From positions 634,959 through 656,357 of the forward strand of contig JAAAKB020000005.1 in the NCBI GenBank assembly GCA_010014835.2: a DNA stretch of 21,399 nt. Reading direction: 5' to 3'. The position numbers and the translations under genes were made by a program. The notes below the pieces were generated by a model. That model was not told the DNA's origin. It did not search any database and worked only from the letters and a program-made list of their open reading frames with translations. Shown in pieces: positions 1 to 8,792 of the stretch (its first letter is position 1; each line of letters begins with the position of its first letter). The stretch comes from Apostichopus leukothele (lineage: Eukaryota > Echinodermata > Holothuroidea > Aspidochirotida > Stichopodidae).

Positions 1-1750
1 ACATTGTTACTACCACCCCTCCCCCCCCCCCTCCCGCTTCCCACCTCCCTCTATGTTGTTCACCCTTTTATCCTATCTTTTGTATGTAAACAGATCATAA
101 TAACCACATAGGCTTAATAACCGTATGCTTCAGGCAAGGCCTTAAGAAATAACGTTCAACAAGTATTCAGAAATTTATTTTAAAAAATCAGATTCCAAGT
201 TGCAAAGAAAAGATATTCTTACAATGCATGAGTAACGTTTAAAACTGATTAATCAGGTTTAGCATTGTATCTATCAGACTCAATAACCCATCCAATTAGA
301 AATACCCATTTAACTTTTCTTCTCTCTACTTCACCCCTCTCTCTCACTCGCTCTCTCTTTGAATTTGTTTATACCGCCAAGTCGAAGTTAGACAAATTTT
401 CATTCGTGTATTCTGCAGCAAGAGTTGGCGATGACATTAAATCTGTCATTGGTAGGAAAAAAAATTAACTTCACCAGCCCACCGTGACAATGCAAACTAT
501 TTATTATATAGCTGTGAAAGATTTTATCTTTTTGCTTTCTCTCTCCCTCCACCTCTCTGTCTCTGCCATTTTCTGTTTTTTTTTTTTAAAGTGATGAGCT
601 TGATATAAGCACGGTGCAACCTGTGCCCTGTCACACTAACTTCTTACCAAAAAACCAAAACCGTCAAGCCTGCAAATGATGAAAATATGTTCCATTTTTT
701 CCCCTTTATTTTTGGTTTATTTAGAGATTTTATGGCAGCGAATAAACTTCACTAGCACAGTAAATAATTGACGTAGGCAGGGAACTGGCTTGGAGAGAAG
801 ATTGATTTGTTAGCTTTACCAGCGAGAATTTTAGCATGATGAAACCATGTTGCGAATGAATGATTCTGCCACGTAATGTCAGGGAATAAACTTCTAGGTT
901 TCTCAACATATCGTGTTAAGTATTATTGCAAATGGGTGTCTAAGTGCTATTTTAAAATGGTATCTGCCTTGCCCCCCATTTTTTTCATGAAACATTTTCG
1001 AAATTAGGTGCATAAATCATGAAACAATCTCACATCAATTGGGCGAGTGATTATAGGCGATGGCGGGAAAATATACACAGGAAAACATTAAGGTGTTGGG
1101 GGATCTTGAAGATAGTTGCGAATTTCAACAGTAAATCGAGCGTGAAGTGAGTAGAGATGAAGGAAACTATATATTTCAACATTGTTTAGTTGAGTTGATG
1201 CGTGGAAATTTATGGCAGGAGACCCATTCTATAATTATTAGTGTAATCCGTGGCAAAAGCGAACTACTCCCAAGATGATTGGTAAAGCTATACAGGCGTG
1301 TAATAGTTTGGAAGGCTCATGCGGAGGAGGAGGAGGAGGGGTAAGAGGAAGAGGAATAGGAAGGAGGCAATTACAGAAATTCAACCTGGAGCGAGACATA
1401 AAACATTTCTCTTCATTTTTTATTTTTTATAACAGGGCTTCAAAGAAATGATTGATGACTTGTTAGGTTCGAACAAGTTTTTTCTCATTTTTGGAATCAT
1501 TCCATTACACATCTGATCATATTTCTTCTATCTCTCTATCTCTCTGGAGGGAAGTCAGCGGATCCGATGGTGGTTAAACAGGAACCTTTTCATATGAAAA
1601 GCAACGAAATATTTATTAAAACTGATTTTAAATATAAATTTGTGGTCAAGTATATTAGGACGAAAAGAAAGAAAAATATAATCAAACGATCTAATTGAAT
1701 ATGGATTGCAACTGTTTGGCGTGAATTTGCCATTGTGTGATAAAATAATA
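1..1750. other. AT-rich non-coding stretch, nothing identified
   Basis: I see no gene, RNA gene or mobile element here. The stretch opens with a C-rich tract (11 consecutive C at 21-31) and carries a CT-rich patch near 320-358, a poly-T run near 577-588, and a GGA-rich purine tract at about 1322-1370. One 67-codon open frame at 265-468 has Ser/Thr/Leu-rich composition that comes from the CT-rich patch. It has no recognisable domain and I do not call it a gene. The stretch could be intergenic or intronic. Confidence 0.6.
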
Positions 1751-1754
1751 TGAT

Positions 1755-1969
1755 GTATATATTACTATATATATGTTACTATATATATTACTATATATAT
1801 TACTAAATATATATTACTATATGTATTACTATATATTACTATATATATATAACTATGTATATTACTATATATATTACTATAAATATATATATTACTATAT
1901 AGGCCTATATTACTATATATTACTATATATATTACTATATATTACTTTATATATATTACTATATATATA
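1755..1969. repeat. AT microsatellite/minisatellite, TATATTACTA-like unit
   Basis: About 215 bp is built almost entirely from alternating TA runs broken by TTAC, giving an irregular unit of roughly 8-14 bp. The Tyr/Leu/Ile-only open frame read through it on the plus strand is an artefact of the repeat, since every frame of such a tract lacks stops in one phase. The unit length varies, as expected from replication slippage. Confidence 0.9.
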
Positions 1970-2029
1970 GACGACAGAAAGACATATATCGATACATATA
2001 AATGGAGAGTTAGACATACTTTAAGACAG

Positions 2030-2118
2030 ACATATATACATACGGACAGACGGACGAGCGGAAAGACGGACGGAAAGACAGGTGGACGGACAGACTGACG
2101 GACGGAGATACGGAGACC
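2030..2118. repeat. GACGGACA-like degenerate simple repeat
   Basis: A purine-biased tract made of GACGGACA, GACAGACG and GGAAAGAC variants begins shortly after the AT microsatellite. The minus-strand open frame over it reads as Ser/Val/Pro repeats and is a repeat artefact. The adjacency suggests a compound microsatellite. Confidence 0.8.
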
Positions 2119-2458
2119 AGAAACAGTGTATGCGTGGGTAGCTTGTTCTGCACATTACACCTAAAAGGAACTTTTACATTTTGTTTTTGTTTTACTGAAA
2201 GTAATTTCGTTCTTCGAATTTGTGTTGATTTATAAACAATCAAGGCGACACGTTTAATTTGTTTACTTTAAATAAACAGATATTGTTTTAATATTATATA
2301 GTCTTATAGCAACATGTGGTTTTTACTTTATAAATATTTGAAACTTTGCTGCTTATCCCATTAAGACCTTGCAAAATAATGCTCCATCTGCAGTTTTGAG
2401 CTTTACACTGTTGGTGTGTTTGTCTCTTGTGCTTAAAGACCATGTTTCTTCATGTTAG
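2119..2458. other. AT-rich non-coding stretch
   Basis: I find no coding region, RNA gene or mobile-element terminus in this 340 bp stretch between the GACGGACA tract and the first MITE candidate. Confidence 0.5.
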
Positions 2459-2466
2459 GTTTACAT

Positions 2467-2627
2467 CAATGTTTCTTAACCTTTTCAATTATTTGCACCA
2501 CGTAGCAATTGAAAAAATTGTGACACCCCTCCAGAACCAGCTGTAGTGAAGTAAACTCTTTCATCCAATATTGTGTGTACCTGTCTCGCACCATGCACAT
2601 GGTTGCGTTCAGGTTAAAGAAACGCTG
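2467..2627. mobile_element. hAT-like MITE, about 160 bp
   Basis: The left end reads CAATGTTTCTTAACC and the right end GGTTAAAGAAACGCTG. The reverse complement of the right end, CAGCGTTTCTTTAACC, matches the left with two substitutions and one extra T, so the pair forms imperfect terminal inverted repeats. The form CAGTGTTTCTCAACC followed by a T-rich run is familiar from hAT-superfamily ends, and the internal segment has the ACACCCCT-like text often seen in such elements. There is no room for a transposase, so it would be non-autonomous. An 8 bp target duplication is expected for hAT; the flanks GTTTACAT and GTCTATCT agree at only 5 of 8 positions, so this part is weak. Confidence 0.45.
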
Positions 2628-2711
2628 GTCTATCTACATGAATGTTTTAACGTCCCGAATGTTCATGATAAGTCACATACTTTTGTTTATGGTGCTACAG
2701 GATTTATGTCC

Positions 2712-2739
2712 ATTTTACGAATTTTACGAATTTTACGAA
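2712..2739. repeat. Short tandem repeat, ATTTTACGA x3
   Basis: Three consecutive copies of a 9-10 bp unit containing TTTTACGA lie here. This is ordinary simple sequence. Confidence 0.85.
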
Positions 2740-3175
2740 GTTTAGTATTAAAAACAGTTATAACTTTCTTGGTATAGCACGCCCTCTTCAGCATTGACCG
2801 TAAGACGCATTTACAATATGTACTTCTGTGTATTTATGGTAATTCATACAACATCAACGGAGAGATAGAGGGAGGCGAGGAAAGAGATAGGGAGAGAGTC
2901 CCTTTAATTTGACAAGTACGTATAAAATGTTGGCATCAAAATGATACACGTTGAATGATAAATTATTACAGATTTCACTCGGCATGATGTGCTTGTATAA
3001 ATCTTCAATGTTAACCACATGTTTATACTTAAAACTATTCTGCGTTACAGTGCTTGTCCAAGCCGGTTTTTTTTTTTGGTCTAAAAAAAAAAAAGTCTGA
3101 AAATCTCAACATTTTACTTTCTTAAAATGGTAATTATTCACAATAGTAATATCCATTTCTAAGGTATATCTCATC
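2740..3175. other. AT-rich non-coding stretch
   Basis: No gene is visible. The stretch contains a GA-rich patch at about 2860-2898 and closely spaced poly-T and poly-A runs at about 3067-3094 that form an AT-only inverted repeat. Confidence 0.5.
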
Positions 3176-3178
3176 GCT

Positions 3179-3190
3179 AAGATGGCGCCG
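3179..3190 (+). promoter_or_regulatory. YY1-like AAGATGGCGCC motif
   Basis: The text AAGATGGCGCCG matches the core of the YY1 site (AAGATGGCGGC), which in animals often sits just downstream of transcription starts on this strand. It lies about 40 bp before a short ORF with a good Kozak context. A single motif match is weak evidence, and no TATA or clear initiator is apparent. Confidence 0.25.
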
Positions 3191-3219
3191 TTGTTATACT
3201 AAGAACTTAAATTTACAAC

Positions 3220-3342
3220 ATGGCTGTCAGTAACAACAGGCTTCGAAACCAAATCCGTACCAACCCTCCTTACGATGGCCCCTTATACTTTCTCAATATT
3301 TGTGTTTGGAAATGCCGATATACTTATCTGGAATACGTTTGA
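3220..3342 (+). CDS. Candidate 40-codon small ORF or first exon, unknown function
   Basis: An ATG in the context ACAACATGG (A at -3, G at +4, a strong Kozak match) opens a 40-residue frame starting MAVSNNRLRNQIRTNPPYDG. The first 24 residues are polar and Arg/Asn/Pro-rich, and the composition drifts to hydrophobic and aromatic residues towards the stop, as if an exon ended part-way. I see no convincing donor site. I do not recognise the peptide, and a frame of this length is common by chance. The nearby YY1-like motif is the only contextual support. Confidence 0.15.
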   Translation: MAVSNNRLRNQIRTNPPYDGPLYFLNICVWKCRYTYLEYV

Positions 3343-4440
3343 TCAAATCTAAAACTGACAGACTTTACAGGAAGCGTTGGCAGCCCAGAGGCATTCAAAG
3401 TTATATAATTTGTGAGTGTATATATATATTCTTGCGCATTGATGTAAATAGCTCAAGCATTCATGTTCCATGCGGCGGTACACACAGAATGAGAATAACA
3501 CTGAGACAGTTTTTCATGATCTTAAAAGAAAAGTTAAACAAAAGAGAGAATAAAGAAAGAAAGTAAGAGAAAGAAAGAAAGGAAAAAAGAGACTCTATAA
3601 GGAGAGATTGATGTGTAAATGTGATCGTAAAGAGTAAAAGCAACAACTGTTTTCATGAGCAGGGTCGTAAAAAAAGGATTTCTTATCATCATCATCCTCC
3701 TTCTTAAGCTCAAAGAGAGATCGACAAAAAAAAACCAAAGAGGGAATATATGCTGTATTTTGATATTTTGAATCCCCATATTCGTTTTCTTATCATTGTA
3801 AAGTAAATTTTTTGCTTCATTTGGTTCGTATATTGTTTAATATTTTGTCCACACTTAGCATATACAAGCTATATCCATGATACAAATTTAGACAATGTAG
3901 ACTGTTCCCATGCAACCACGAGTATATACATTGAACAATTGAAAATTTGTTTTTGGCGCCAAAGTGAAAGAAGTGCGGCCGTCTGTTTCGTGAACAATAT
4001 TGAACAAGATTATACATATAGGTCTATCATAGTAATAATTCTATGCAAATATCTCCAAATGAACACTGGCATAGCGAATCTTTATGGTTTAAAAAAAAAA
4101 GCATTCTTGGTTGATCTTGATCTAGATTTGGCGTTATTAGTATTCGATAATAAATTCACGAAACGATTTATCATAAATTATTACATTGAGAGATATTACT
4201 AGCAAATATGCTAGAAAGTCAAGTATGGACACTCTTTTTTAACCTAACATCTTTTTTTACTGGCATTCTCACAGCGTTTGCAGCGCACACCGAAGAATTT
4301 CTCCGATTTCTGGGAATAATATGAGAGGAAACTTTAGAAGATACCTCTTTTTGAGTAAAATAAAGTTTTGAAGATTGTCTTCTATTTGGTTATTAATATG
4401 TATAGACTTGATTAAAAATTAAAAAACCCGCACCAAATTT
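3343..4440. other. AT-rich non-coding stretch with purine tract
   Basis: Several 60-90 codon open frames exist here, but they have low-complexity composition and overlap one another on both strands, so I do not call them. The clearest structure is a GAAA-rich purine tract at about 3535-3590. No RNA gene or transposon end was seen. Confidence 0.5.
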
Positions 4441-4447
4441 GATGACA

Positions 4448-4484
4448 AAGTGCCCAAAAAAACGGATTGTTTGAACGGGCACTT
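4448..4484. repeat. Inverted repeat AAGTGCCC/GGGCACTT
   Basis: A perfect 8 bp inverted repeat (4448-4455 with 4477-4484) encloses a 21 nt loop. It stands out in AT-rich surroundings because the arms hold the only GC-rich bases nearby. It could be a decayed element end or a short hairpin; nothing else supports either. Confidence 0.4.
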
Positions 4485-4821
4485 ATTTTCATTGATGCAT
4501 CCGAATTTCCAATAAAAAAATGTACAATGGAAAATCTGTTGTTGTAGAGGATTTCCAACAATGCCTCTCACTTTATTTTTATGAATTACCCGGAATGGCT
4601 AATTATCCATTTGGACATGTAAAATATTAAACCTGTAAAAAAATTTTTTTAAAAAGTAAACAAGCGGGTAGCGCTAACCAAAATAGAAACACGAATGGTA
4701 CATACATTATGACCCTCATTATGTGATGCCTTTTTTCTTGCAAATGCAATTAACATCAATTACTCATCACGGCAAAAAGTTGTTTCTTCATTGTTGGAAA
4801 ATAGCACCTATGTAACCATGG
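4485..4821. other. AT-rich non-coding stretch
   Basis: No gene, repeat or regulatory element was recognised between the inverted repeat and the tandem duplication. Confidence 0.5.
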
Positions 4822-4995
4822 AAATGTCATGAATCTATGCAAAACGATATATACCATTATCTGAAGGTATGTATTTTGGTGCAATGCAACTATTAGATTA
4901 GCAAAACATGAATATGTCATGAATCTATGCAAAAGATATATACCATTATCTGAAAGGTATGTATTTTGGTGCAATGCAACTATTAGCAAAACAAG
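4822..4995. repeat. Tandem duplication, two units of about 90 bp
   Basis: Two adjacent units share nearly identical text from AATGTCATGAATC through GGTGCAATGCAACTATTAG to GCAAAACA. The spacing is 90 bp over most of the unit and drops to 85 bp at the end because the second unit lacks 5 bp (ATTAG). Only a few further differences are visible, so the duplication looks fairly recent. The minus-strand open frame across it is internally repetitive for this reason and has no recognisable domain. Confidence 0.9.
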
Positions 4996-5780
4996 AAAAG
5001 CTATTTCGGGTATACTCATGAAGTAGTTTATATTTAGATCATTCATCTCACTATGACCCTTTAATATCAAGAACTAGAATCAGGTCGCTGGTAAATTGAA
5101 ACAAAAACGTTTTTTTTTCCTTGTTGTTTTTCTTTTCCTTTTCTAGACTCTATAGTTTATAATTGCTTGTGTTATGGGGCTAAAATAATGGTATTATAAG
5201 GTTTGCAGGCCCTTTTATCTCTATTAGTTCTTCTTTGTTTTTGAAGAATTAAAATAAAGTACAAACCCCTACCATCATTGTTTCATTAATTAAAACCCAT
5301 TAAGGAATCTTTTAGCATTTTCGATTTTCTTTCAACCGTAAGAACCCGAACTACAAATCACGGGGGAAAAAACAACCGAATTACATGAAAGCTTTGTGAA
5401 CTCTTCCTGTTCGACATGGACCTCTTTTGCTACCAATCAGCCTCGTTTTAAGATCAAACGCCCCAATAGTAACACATAAATCTCGAAATATACGACGTTT
5501 ATTGCAGAATGCCGCAACTATTGAAGAGACGTTGTTTAACAACAAAAAATCCTCGGCCAATTTTACTCATGATTGGGGCAATTTGAGTTTTTTTCCCCCC
5601 TCGTTTGAAAGATTTAACAATCAGTGATGGCCGTTTAATGTGTCACCGACGGTCGATAATAAATGTGGTGCCCCCTCCCCCCTACTCAAGCCCCTCTTCC
5701 TTTAAATCTTGTCTCATTTTTGGTCGACAATTAACGAATGTGACTCTTATAAGTGTACTGCTGTCATCATAAAAATGAAA
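4996..5780. other. AT-rich non-coding stretch
   Basis: No recognisable gene or element. A 66-codon plus-strand frame at 5427-5627 has ordinary composition, no domain I recognise and no flanking splice sites I would trust. A C-rich run sits at about 5672-5682. Confidence 0.5.
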
Positions 5781-5787
5781 GGCATTT

Positions 5788-5891
5788 GATTGGTTCAGAG
5801 GATTGCTCCTTGCAAGGAGAAGAGAGGCACCGAGTCTCATCTGAGACGGCATATAAGAGAGACGAGCATTTTATTCTGATTGATCACGTGA
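5788..5891 (+). promoter_or_regulatory. Promoter-like cluster: CCAAT box, palindromes, TATA, E-box
   Basis: Within about 100 bp lie, in order, GATTGG (inverted CCAAT, 5788-5793), the perfect 14 bp palindrome CTCCTTGCAAGGAG (5806-5819), the hairpin GTCTCA-TC-TGAGAC (5834-5847), the TATA-like ATATAAGA (5851-5858), and the palindromic E-box TCACGTGA (5884-5891). The order CCAAT, then TATA, then a possible start about 30 bp downstream matches animal RNA polymerase II promoters such as those of histone genes. No coding frame I recognise follows, so the transcript, if any, would be non-coding or spliced. All assignments are motif-level inference. Confidence 0.3.
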
Positions 5892-6779
5892 CTAATTATC
5901 CCACACATATACACTTAGTATTATTAAGCAAAATATGATAGAAATTAATTAAATTTAAAATCGTATACTCTATATTTAATACCAAGATTTTGTTTATTGT
6001 TCACTCAAAAATAGCTAATAAGACATAAAATAATATTTCGTAGAATTCTGAGAAAGTTGTTTACCCTCTGCATTGCAAGCACTGTTTTAGATATTTTTTT
6101 AATCGCATACAAAGATTTCATAAGAATATTTAGAAATTTAGGAACTCGAATAGTTAAATGTAGACTTCAAATGAGTCAAATATGTAATAAAAAATAGAGG
6201 ACAATCTGAGTACTATTAATCCCGGTTTTTCCCATTTTCCCCATTTTTTTTTTCATTTTTAAAATACTATAAACCTCTGGAGTACTCCTTTAAGGTTAAA
6301 CTGAGGATGACGTTGACTCCTGACTGTCTTTTAGGTATAAATATTAATCCATTGTTTTATAATTTCTTACTCACAGATCCCACTTCCTATCGCCTGGGGA
6401 TTTTTGCATTCAGCATTTACCGTAGTGTTTATTAATATTTATTACGTTAAGAGCTCCTTACATATACTTACAATTTTGTCCAAATATACCTCAAACTGCA
6501 CCATTTGACGTTTAAAGGTTTATTTCTTCTGGGGGAGTACCCCACCCCCCCCCCCCCCCCTTAACAGAAGTCAGCTTCAATGACCCCAGTAAGTCGCTCT
6601 CCTTTTTAAAATCCTTCATTCATTTCTGGCCCTACCACCAAAGTTCCGTAATCAGTTGGGCAAATTTTGAATTTGCCCCCTCTCACCCTCCCCCCACAAA
6701 ACACCTCTGAAATACAGGGCCCGCCACAGATTATTATTAAGTGTACTAAATATAGTCCAATAGACAAGTTCTGTCGATC
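5892..6779. other. AT-rich stretch with poly-C tract and small hairpins
   Basis: No gene is visible. Notable items are a run of 16 C at 6545-6560 just after a GGGG-GAGTA-CCCC hairpin, and a perfect 9 bp stem GGGCAAATT/AATTTGCCC with a 3 nt loop at 6658-6678. The text around 6570-6720 has the look of dispersed repeat sequence, but I cannot assign a family. Confidence 0.45.
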
Positions 6780-6789
6780 TTAAAACTCA

Positions 6790-7015
6790 CTATATTTGTA
6801 TTTGTATTTTAGATCCAGGAACTCGCGAAGAAGCCTCATTGGCTTATCAAAGCCGCGAGCTGACCAAAGTCAGTCTCTTACATTCATTTTTAACGTCCAT
6901 GATTATGAATTGTCAACAACTCTGTAACTGGACGACATACATTGATCTTGGAGTGACTCGAACCGGGGACCTTATGATTGGAAGGTACCGGCATTAACCA
7001 CTGAGCTAACACTCC
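6790..7015 (-). mobile_element. tRNA-derived SINE, about 225 bp
   Basis: Read on the minus strand, the element starts with a tRNA-like head of about 67 nt (7015 to 6949). It has an A box TAGCTCAGTGG (plus-strand positions 6998-7008) and a B box GGTTCGAGTC (6955-6964), separated by about 33 nt as in polymerase III promoters. The anticodon-loop region resembles CTTCCAA of tRNA-Gly(UCC), but the D and anticodon stems do not pair well, so this is not a functional tRNA. The body holds a hairpin (CTCGCG/CGCGAG, 6822-6859, with an inner GGCTT/AAGCC stem). The 3' tail is a short TTTGTA-type repeat (plus strand 6791-6810). Flanking AAACTCACT (6783-6791) and AAAGTCACT (7016-7024) match at 8 of 9 positions and may be the target duplication. 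It depends on a LINE partner that is not in this window. Confidence 0.75.
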
Positions 7016-7024
7016 AAAGTCACT

Positions 7025-7690
7025 TTCAGATGGTCCCAGATAAGTTTGCTTCAGTCACTCATAATGGTAAATTTAAATCCATGCAGCAGGTGATAAAGAG
7101 TTAATATTGACAGATTGTATCAACCTGGCAATTTTCTGTTGAACAGGATAACTGTTCTTGTGTTATCAAGGTCAGACATCTCCTTTATATGTGATAGGTA
7201 CCTACCCCTACAACACCTCCTCTATACAGGGGCTTCAATCCCAACTGAAAAGTGGGGGTAGGGGACATAAATGACTGGACGTGGATAAAACTGAAAGAGT
7301 GTGCATGTAGCGCATACTTCCAGCATGTTGGTGCAAAGCTTTCATCGGGTGGTGTCCAGGGGCCCACCTCAGGGCCCCAGATGGGGTCCAGGGGTGTAGG
7401 CCCTGCGGGCATCCAGGACTCACATCTAGAATTCTTCTTGTTTGCTTCTGTTTGGTCCATAAATTGATGTTAGTCATAAGCATATTTTAGCAAAGGTCAC
7501 AACTGACTATTGATATGACTTAAATTAAGAAAGACTTATCTATTTAACATCCAGGTGTTACTTAGGGCTTTTATCGTGATTAAGAAAATTGAAACTTAAA
7601 CCAAACCAGAAACATTCCGAACTTTGCACACAAGAATCAAATCATCTTGTTATACAGAAGTCTACAACATGCACACATATGGTATCGTAA
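7025..7690. other. Non-coding stretch with a GC-rich patch
   Basis: Most of it is AT-rich and empty. The GC-rich patch at about 7340-7415 lacks stops in several frames on both strands, which creates overlapping open frames of 70-90 codons at about 7185-7483; I do not regard these as genes. The patch contains the inverted repeat GGGGCCC/GGGCCCC (7359-7365 with 7372-7378) and the direct repeat GTCCAGGGG. Confidence 0.5.
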
Positions 7691-8752
7691 GTACATTTAA
7701 AAAGCACTGCAGGGTACATTTACTGGGCACATTGGGTTCACCACTGGGCACATTCACTTTATTGGAAACACAACAACCTGTAAAATAAATATACTTCAGA
7801 GCAGCAGTGACCTGAGTTGAATCCTAGGAGGACGAGGGGGCTGCAGTTGAGGAACATCGAAAACATCATGTATCATCCAAATGTTACATAGTGGTGCTTT
7901 GATGTACGTCTATACTAAGGCCTTCTTTAAAAAATTATAGTAAGCGAGCCATTTCCTAACAGGGACCATCATGACACTATCTAAGCGGAGAGCCACTATG
8001 GGTTGGCGCGTATTGTAGCAAGAGTTATTTTGCTAAAAATGCCTCCTTGCTGGGGCACTTCCCAGGCATTGTAAGTTGCATCAAAACATTCTTTATTTTG
8101 AGATCTCATGTTTTTGAAATTACACTTCAAAATTAGAAAATTGTATTTGGTAAAATCACTCTGTAGGTGAAAGATACTTTATAAAGCTCTGTACTCATTG
8201 TTTTACACAGGTAATTAGAAGCAGACTATGGCATTTCTGATGGTAGCAGTAGCCTATATATGTTGAGGGGAAGCCATATGGGGAATTTAGGTATAAATGA
8301 ACTGTTAGATTTTACTTGTGCCTCAACATTCTTAATTAAAAAACTGGAGCACTGACATAGCAGCTAACAATGAAACTAATAGGACCTTCATAAAACATAT
8401 AGACGTAATAAATTTTGTTTTAAACCATTGATTCACATTTGACTGCTACACTGTTCATGCAGGTCAAATCGTAGAAGCTGTCTACATTTATTGTTATTCT
8501 TAGAAAACTTGTGAAAACCAAAACAAATGCACGGTCATCACATCCGTGATCCTACATATATATGTGATGAGCGGTTAAATAAACATGTTCTTTTGGAAAC
8601 TATTCCTACAATACGTGCCTAGAATCTTGAGGTTGCACACTACTGACTAATGAAATCAGAAGATTATGTTATGAACATTTGGCAAAAACTAACTGAAATA
8701 GCTCATACTATCCAGGCGTTCACATTATCCTAGGCCTACTTTCATTTAGGAA
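7690..8752. repeat. Copy A of a ~1.1 kb diverged direct repeat
   Basis: This stretch aligns by eye along its length with 13700-14852 in the same orientation. Shared anchors include AATATACTTCAGAGCAGCAG, GGGACCATCATGACA, GGGGAAGCCATATGGGG and CTAGAATCTTGAGGTTGCA. Local identity runs from near 95% in anchors to much lower between them, with many small indels, so I guess about 80% overall. Copy A lacks about 80 bp that copy B carries near 14345-14428. No open frame longer than 60 codons, terminal inverted repeats or target duplications were found. It may be an unclassified interspersed repeat or an old local duplication. The left boundary is approximate; the right boundary is at CCTAGG. Confidence 0.8.
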
Positions 8753-8764
8753 GTGGGAATATCA

Positions 8765-8792
8765 GGGGGGCAGTTGCCCCTGCCCCCCTAGT
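8765..8792. repeat. GC-rich hairpin GGGGGGCA/TGCCCCCC
   Basis: A perfect 8 bp stem (8765-8772 with 8781-8788) has an 8 nt loop that itself allows an alternative fold, GGGGCA with TGCCCC. It is followed at once by TAGT. Such G/C-run hairpins are frequent in dispersed repeats of marine invertebrates. A Helitron end would normally have the hairpin some 10 nt before CTRR, so that reading is weak. Confidence 0.5.

Noticed and set aside
1773-1970. Plus-strand Tyr/Leu/Ile-rich open frame
   Set aside because: It is translation of the AT microsatellite only.
2010-2243. Minus-strand Ser/Val/Pro-rich open frame
   Set aside because: Much of it is translated GACGGACA repeat, and no domain is recognisable.
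6949-7015. Functional tRNA-Gly gene
   Set aside because: A and B boxes are present, but the D and anticodon stems do not pair and a SINE body and tail follow.
7185-7483. Three overlapping open frames on both strands
   Set aside because: They arise because the GC-rich patch lacks stop codons; composition is Pro/Gly/His-rich with no domain.
8765-8792. Helitron 3' end
   Set aside because: The hairpin directly touches CTAGT with no spacer, and no 5' TC end or Rep/helicase sequence is seen.
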